DNA from: an uncultured Eubacteriales bacterium
GTDB taxonomy: Bacteria > Bacillota > Clostridia > Eubacteriales > Anaerofustaceae
DNA: 34,018 nt
Reading direction: 5' to 3'
Assembly: GCA_902796565.1 (NCBI GenBank)
Contig: CADBPP010000015.1
Coordinates: forward strand, 1-34,018
The position numbers and the translations under genes were made by a program. Numbering within the stretch: the stretch's first letter is position 1; every line of letters starts with the position of its first letter. Below, in pieces: positions 30,256-34,018 of this stretch. The notes below the pieces were generated by a model. The model ran no database searches. It was not told where the DNA came from and worked only from the letters and a program-made list of their open reading frames with translations.

Positions 30256-32139
30256 TCATCGGCCGAGGATACGGTCGAGCTCATCCGTACCGGAAAGCTC
30301 CTCTTCTTCCGTCTCTTCGCCGGCAGCCGCGGAAGGCTCGTCCTCCGTATGCTCACGGGGCAGCTCTTCCCCTTCCTCTGCGGTTTCATTCCCGGGAGCT
30401 TCTACGGTATCCTCCGGCCCCTTTTCCTCCGGGGCAGCGTCCGGTACTTCCGCGCTGTCTTCGGGAACTTCTTCCACCGGCAGTGCATCTGTGGCGGCCG
30501 GCAGAGCATCCTCCTCAGCCTCATTTCCTCCTTCAGCCCCGTCTTCTTCAGAAGAGATCCTTCCGAGGATAACGTCAAGGCTGTGATGGATTTCATCATC
30601 AGGGGCAGGCGCATTTTCCCCATCAGGCATCTCCGCGGATGGGGCGCTCTGCAGCTGAGGCAGCGCCTCCTCTGCGGGAAGCTCGGTCCTGGCATTGAGG
30701 CCCTTATCCTCCCTGACGGAGAACTCGTCATAGCCCTCGGGGTCCGCGGCGTAGGCGGAAACGCTGGTGATGACTCCGGAACCGGCCTCGGACTTGAGAA
30801 ACTTCTCCCTGTCGGTGTACACCTCATCGATGCCCTCGAGGATCTTCCCCGTTATGTCATGATAATATGTCCCGGCGTATCTCAGTGTCATCTCCTCGGT
30901 GACGCCGTGGTTTTTTATCACATCCGCGTAGAACTCGCCGCTCCTCTTGAGCTTCATCTCACCGCCATCGTAGTCGGTATGCACGAGGCCGTAGCGGGCG
31001 AAATTGCCCTCCAGGAACTCGAAGCTGTCGGTGAAGCTCCTGTAGTAATATCCCTCAAAGTACACGGAAGATTCCGCCATGGCTTTAAGGTGTTCGTAGA
31101 TATATCTGATGCGGAAGAAGTCCTCGTTGTCGCATACGCCGTTCTCGGTCACTATGACGGGAAGGTCCGCGACGGATGTAAGATCCCTGGCGCACTTGAC
31201 CAGGCCCTCGGGACATATGGCGTTCCCGAGATCGCTCACCGGGAAGCCCTCCGGAGCGGGACGCTCCTCGTAACCCGTGACCATGGTGCCGTACTGGTAG
31301 TTCATGGCGATGAAATCGGCGTAGCATCCTTTGGGCATGCCCAGCTTTTTCACGGGCCTTGCGGCAACGCCTGCCAGTACCGCCTTGGCGAAGGACAGGT
31401 ATCCGAAGCTGTCGAGCCAGCCGGCGGCGCGGCGCTGGTAGCCGCTTTTGGGATCCTTCGGCTCATGATATATCGTTGCTATGGAGCAGCTCACCTTCAC
31501 GGGAGAGTATCCCAGCTGATCCGCCGCGGAATGTATAAGGCTGTAGGCCGACATATGGCATCTTGCCATGTTCGTGAGCACTTTGCGGTAGAGCTTGTAG
31601 GACTGTTTTCCGGGAGGGAAGCATCCGTAGAAATATCCGTTGATGGCATAGGTATTGGGTTCATTCATGGTGATGAAATCCTTCACCAGGTCCCCGAAGC
31701 TCTCCACCGCCTTTTTCACGTAGTGCAGGAAGATATCGACGCATCCGTCGTTCTCGAATCCTCCGAGTTCCATGAACCACAGGGGATCCGCGAAGCTGTG
31801 CAGCGTCAGCATGGGAACGATGCCCTTTGAGACGATATACTCCAATATCTCGCGGTAATGCTTAATGACGCCGTTGTTGAACACTCCCCTGGCAGGTTCG
31901 ATGCGGCTCCAGGATACGCCGAGCCTGAAGCGGGAGATGCCCATCTCGGCCATCAGATCCACTTCCCTCTTGTAGTTCTCGTAGAACCCGCATGCCTCAT
32001 CCGGGGACGCGCCGTCCTTTATGTATCCCTTCCTGTACCACTCGTACCAGGTGTTTCTTTTGTCATCTCCCTCGGTCTGCACCGCGCAGGCCGACACTCC
32101 GAGCATTATCTCGCTTTCCGGGATCCTGAGTTCTTCCAT
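30256..32139 (-). CDS. Family GH1 glycosidase (beta-glucosidase type) with long acidic C-terminal tail
   Basis: Residues 1 to about 430 form a GH1 (beta/alpha)8 barrel with the general acid/base E160 in TMNEPN and the nucleophile E332 in VTENG. Substrate is a beta-linked gluco- or galactoside; preference cannot be told, and no phospho-sugar transporter lies nearby. No signal peptide is present, so it is probably cytoplasmic. Residues of about 470-627 are unusual for GH1: a low-complexity tail rich in Glu, Ala, Pro and Asp. The motif LDVILGR occurs at 521-527 and LDRILGR forms the exact C-terminus (621-627). The ATG at 32139 has AGAGGG at seven bases; the in-frame TTG six bases upstream is less likely. 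GH1 barrels usually end near 450-480 residues, so the tail adds roughly a quarter. Confidence 0.92.
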   Translation of the reverse strand: MEELRIPESEIMLGVSACAVQTEGDDKRNTWYEWYRKGYIKDGASPDEACGFYENYKREVDLMAEMGISRFRLGVSWSRIEPARGVFNNGVIKHYREILEYIVSKGIVPMLTLHSFADPLWFMELGGFENDGCVDIFLHYVKKAVESFGDLVKDFITMNEPNTYAINGYFYGCFPPGKQSYKLYRKVLTNMARCHMSAYSLIHSAADQLGYSPVKVSCSIATIYHEPKDPKSGYQRRAAGWLDSFGYLSFAKAVLAGVAARPVKKLGMPKGCYADFIAMNYQYGTMVTGYEERPAPEGFPVSDLGNAICPEGLVKCARDLTSVADLPVIVTENGVCDNEDFFRIRYIYEHLKAMAESSVYFEGYYYRSFTDSFEFLEGNFARYGLVHTDYDGGEMKLKRSGEFYADVIKNHGVTEEMTLRYAGTYYHDITGKILEGIDEVYTDREKFLKSEAGSGVITSVSAYAADPEGYDEFSVREDKGLNARTELPAEEALPQLQSAPSAEMPDGENAPAPDDEIHHSLDVILGRISSEEDGAEGGNEAEEDALPAATDALPVEEVPEDSAEVPDAAPEEKGPEDTVEAPGNETAEEGEELPREHTEDEPSAAAGEETEEEELSGTDELDRILGR

Positions 32140-32160
32140 AGTCAAACCCTCTTCGTTTTC

Positions 32161-32176
32161 TGCGGAGATATCCGCA
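32161..32176. promoter_or_regulatory. Inverted repeat in the GH1 5' leader
   Basis: TGCGGA (32161-32166) and TCCGCA (32171-32176) flank GATA. The repeat lies between the GH1 promoter and its ribosome site. It could be an operator placed after the promoter or a leader stem-loop. Evidence is symmetry only. Confidence 0.35.
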
Positions 32177-32181
32177 AGGTG

Positions 32182-32210
32182 ATTTTATCACACCATCGGT
32201 CCTTTTTAAA
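32182..32210 (-). promoter_or_regulatory. Probable GH1 promoter
   Basis: On the minus strand TTTAAA (plus 32205-32210), a 17-base spacer and TAAAAT (plus 32182-32187) preceded by TGA (extended -10) lie 42 bases before the start codon. The -35 is weak. Confidence 0.5.
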
Positions 32211-32267
32211 GCATTATGGGAAAGAGCCGTCCCATTAATTGAGAGGAGGCTTCCGTTTGATTTAGCA

Positions 32268-32302
32268 GAATAAATTATCATTAATCACGGAATAAATGAT
32301 GA
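32268..32302. repeat. Direct repeat in the GH1/ABC divergent region
   Basis: GAATAAATTATCA (32268-32280) and GAATAAATGATGA (32290-32302) match at 11 of 13 bases and start 22 bases apart, about two helical turns. They lie just upstream of the likely promoter of the ABC transporter gene (TACAAT at 32333-32338). A regulator binding one face of the DNA is possible. Confidence 0.35.
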
Positions 32303-32357
32303 AATACTGTTCCGACTTTCACCGCCATAAGTTACAATTATACTGAAGGAGTATGCC

Positions 32358-34018
32358 ATGTTAAGTCTTAGAAACATCTCCAAGGAGTATCATACGGGCG
32401 GAGAGACCGTAAAGGCACTCAACAACGTCAGCCTGGACTTCCGTACCAATGAATTCGTATCCATCCTGGGGCCTTCAGGAGGAGGAAAGACCACCCTTTT
32501 GAACATCATAGGGGGGCTCGATCAGTATACCTCGGGAGACCTTATCATAAACGGCAGGAGCACCAAGAAGTACCGTGACCGCGACTGGGACAGCTACCGC
32601 AACCATTCCGTGGGCTTCGTTTTCCAGAGCTACAACCTGATACCGCACCAGAGCGTACTGCAGAACGTGGAGCTGGCCCTCACCCTTTCCGGTGTGAGCC
32701 CTTCAGAAAGAAAGAGAAGGGCCCGTAAGGCCCTGGAAGCAGTCGGGCTGGGTGACCAGATACGCAAAAAGCCCAATGAGATGTCCGGCGGCCAGATGCA
32801 GCGCGTGGCCATTGCCAGGGCAATAGTCAACGATCCGGACATCATCCTGGCGGATGAGCCCACGGGAGCGCTGGATACCCAGACCAGCCTGCAGGTGATG
32901 GAGATCCTGAAAGACATCGCCAGGGACCGCCTGGTGGTGATGGTCACCCACAATCCGGAGCTGGCGGAAAAGTATTCCACCAGGATCGTGCGCTTAAGGG
33001 ACGGACAGATCATAGACGATTCCAACCCCCTCTCCCCCGCGGAGACAGCCTCCGAAAAGGAGATGGAGAAGGCCATGGGACAGAAGAAGGAGAAGAAGCC
33101 CTCCATGTCCCTTCTGACCTCTTTCGGGCTGTCCTTCAAGAACCTTCTCTCGAAGAAGGCCCGCACCCTGCTGACCTCCTTCGCGGGAAGCATCGGGATC
33201 ATAGGCATAGCCCTGATCTACGCCGTGTCCCAGGGCACCAGCAACTACATAGACTCCATACAGCAGGATACCCTTTCGACATATCCTCTCACGATAACGG
33301 CGGAGACGGCGGACATGTCCTCCATCATGACGGCCTTCGGGGCCATGCTCAACGTCAAGGACGACAGACCCGAGGGCACATTGGTGGAAAAGCAGGTCAT
33401 GGGGCAGGTGTTCGCCCAGGTGGGCACCAATGACCTCAAGAGCCTCAAGCACTATATCGACGATCATTACGACGAGATAGACGATTACGTCAACGAGATC
33501 AAGTACAGCTACGGCATATCCCCGAGGGTCTATACCTATGACATCAACGGGGACGTGTTGAGGGTCAACCCCACCAGCATCTTCGCGGGCTATTATTCCG
33601 CATTCATGGGCGGCTCCTCGGTATTCAGCGAGATGATAACCAACAGGGAGCTGCTGGACAGCCAGTACGATATCCTGATGGGTTCCTGGCCCGACAGCTA
33701 CGACGAGCTGGTGTTCGTCCTCTCCGACCGGGGAACCATCACGGACTACATGGCCTACTGCCTGGGCCTTCTGGACCGTGCAGAGATCGAGGAGATGATG
33801 GAAAAGGTGCAGAATTCGGAGGAGATCGTCCTCAGGGAAGTTCCCAACGAATGGACCTATGAGGACATCATGGATCTGGACCTGAGACTGGTATTCGCCT
33901 ATCAGTTCTACCGCTACAATTCCGAATTCAACGTATGGGAGAACATGAGCTCCGACGGAGCTTACGTGGAGGATCTGGTGAAGAACGCGGAGAGACTCAA
34001 GATCTCCGGGATAGTGAT
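32358..34018 (+). CDS. MacB/FtsX-type ABC transporter, ATPase fused to permease (partial, runs off the window)
   Basis: The frame is open from ATG 32358 to the window end (553 codons), so the 3' end is missing. Residues 1 to about 230 are an ABC ATPase of the LolD/MacB group: Walker A GPSGGGKTT (38-46), Q-loop VFQSYNLIP, signature SGGQ (143-146), Walker B ILADE with D166 and E167, and the H-loop VTHN. A charged linker follows, then one transmembrane helix (about 272-292) and a large outer region (about 295 onward) typical of MacB-like permeases. Fused forms of about 1000 or more residues are common in Clostridia. They probably serve in peptide or antibiotic defence or lipoprotein export; the exact substrate is unknown. 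AAGGAG precedes the ATG by six bases. A weak TACAAT -10 at 32333-32338 lacks a good -35, suggesting an activator. Confidence 0.92.
   Translation, partial: MLSLRNISKEYHTGGETVKALNNVSLDFRTNEFVSILGPSGGGKTTLLNIIGGLDQYTSGDLIINGRSTKKYRDRDWDSYRNHSVGFVFQSYNLIPHQSVLQNVELALTLSGVSPSERKRRARKALEAVGLGDQIRKKPNEMSGGQMQRVAIARAIVNDPDIILADEPTGALDTQTSLQVMEILKDIARDRLVVMVTHNPELAEKYSTRIVRLRDGQIIDDSNPLSPAETASEKEMEKAMGQKKEKKPSMSLLTSFGLSFKNLLSKKARTLLTSFAGSIGIIGIALIYAVSQGTSNYIDSIQQDTLSTYPLTITAETADMSSIMTAFGAMLNVKDDRPEGTLVEKQVMGQVFAQVGTNDLKSLKHYIDDHYDEIDDYVNEIKYSYGISPRVYTYDINGDVLRVNPTSIFAGYYSAFMGGSSVFSEMITNRELLDSQYDILMGSWPDSYDELVFVLSDRGTITDYMAYCLGLLDRAEIEEMMEKVQNSEEIVLREVPNEWTYEDIMDLDLRLVFAYQFYRYNSEFNVWENMSSDGAYVEDLVKNAERLKISGIV

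Noticed and set aside
30244..31830. 528-aa plus-strand open frame opposite the GH1 gene
   Set aside because: It is antisense to catalytic GH1 motifs, starts inside the GH1 terminator region and shows no domain.
1..34018. CRISPR arrays, insertion sequences, tRNA or rRNA genes
   Set aside because: I saw no regularly spaced repeats, transposase, terminal inverted repeats, or tRNA/rRNA cores on either strand. The repeat-like elements found are short regulatory palindromes.

Overview
The window looks like a chromosomal segment of a Bacillota (Clostridia) genome, most likely Lachnospiraceae-like. The evidence is the recF-gyrB-gyrA order, an Ile T-box before ileS, RNase Y followed by a YmdB-type phosphodiesterase, a lon-engB pair, DUF2975 next to a small XRE regulator, and purine-rich Shine-Dalgarno sites. 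Coding DNA is fairly GC-rich, with sharply AT-rich intergenic promoters. I see no rRNA, tRNA, IS element, prophage or CRISPR array.

Layout. (1) 63-8051, plus strand: promoter, recF, gyrB, gyrA, then an unusual PD-(D/E)XK nuclease-Rad3/DinG helicase fusion; its terminator lies inside the convergent next gene. (2) 12139-8055, minus: rny (RNase Y), YmdB-like phosphodiesterase, phosphoglucomutase. The 400-base leader upstream of rny holds a promoter-terminator pair that may make a ~100-nt small RNA. (3) 19065-12542, minus: a tightly packed or overlapping operon lon, engB, serS, an unknown membrane-anchored protein, trpS. (4) 21508-19199, minus: DUF2975 membrane protein, XRE regulator, DUF4173-like membrane protein, under a promoter overlapped by a symmetric double-palindrome operator. 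(5) 21687-22703, plus: a lone sugar-transfer-type ATP-grasp protein. (6) 26150-22775, minus: T-box-controlled ileS with a GIHH signature in place of HIGH. (7) 26232-27170, plus: HdeD-like membrane protein with a long acidic tail. (8) 27521-30100, plus: a TetM/EF-G-like translational GTPase fused to a YacP/Rae1-like NYN nuclease domain, after a 350-base structured leader. (9) 32139-30256, minus: GH1 glycosidase with an acidic tail of about 150 residues. (10) 32358 to the window end, plus: MacB/FtsX-like ABC transporter, cut by the window edge.

Most genes are housekeeping: replication and topology, RNA decay, tRNA charging, proteolysis. The best candidates for undescribed biology are the GTPase-NYN fusion (a possible self-delivering A-site mRNA nuclease), the DUF2975-XRE-DUF4173 operon with its operator, the nuclease-helicase in the gyrase operon, and the candidate small RNA upstream of rny. 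All functional statements come from reading motifs by eye; no database search was run.
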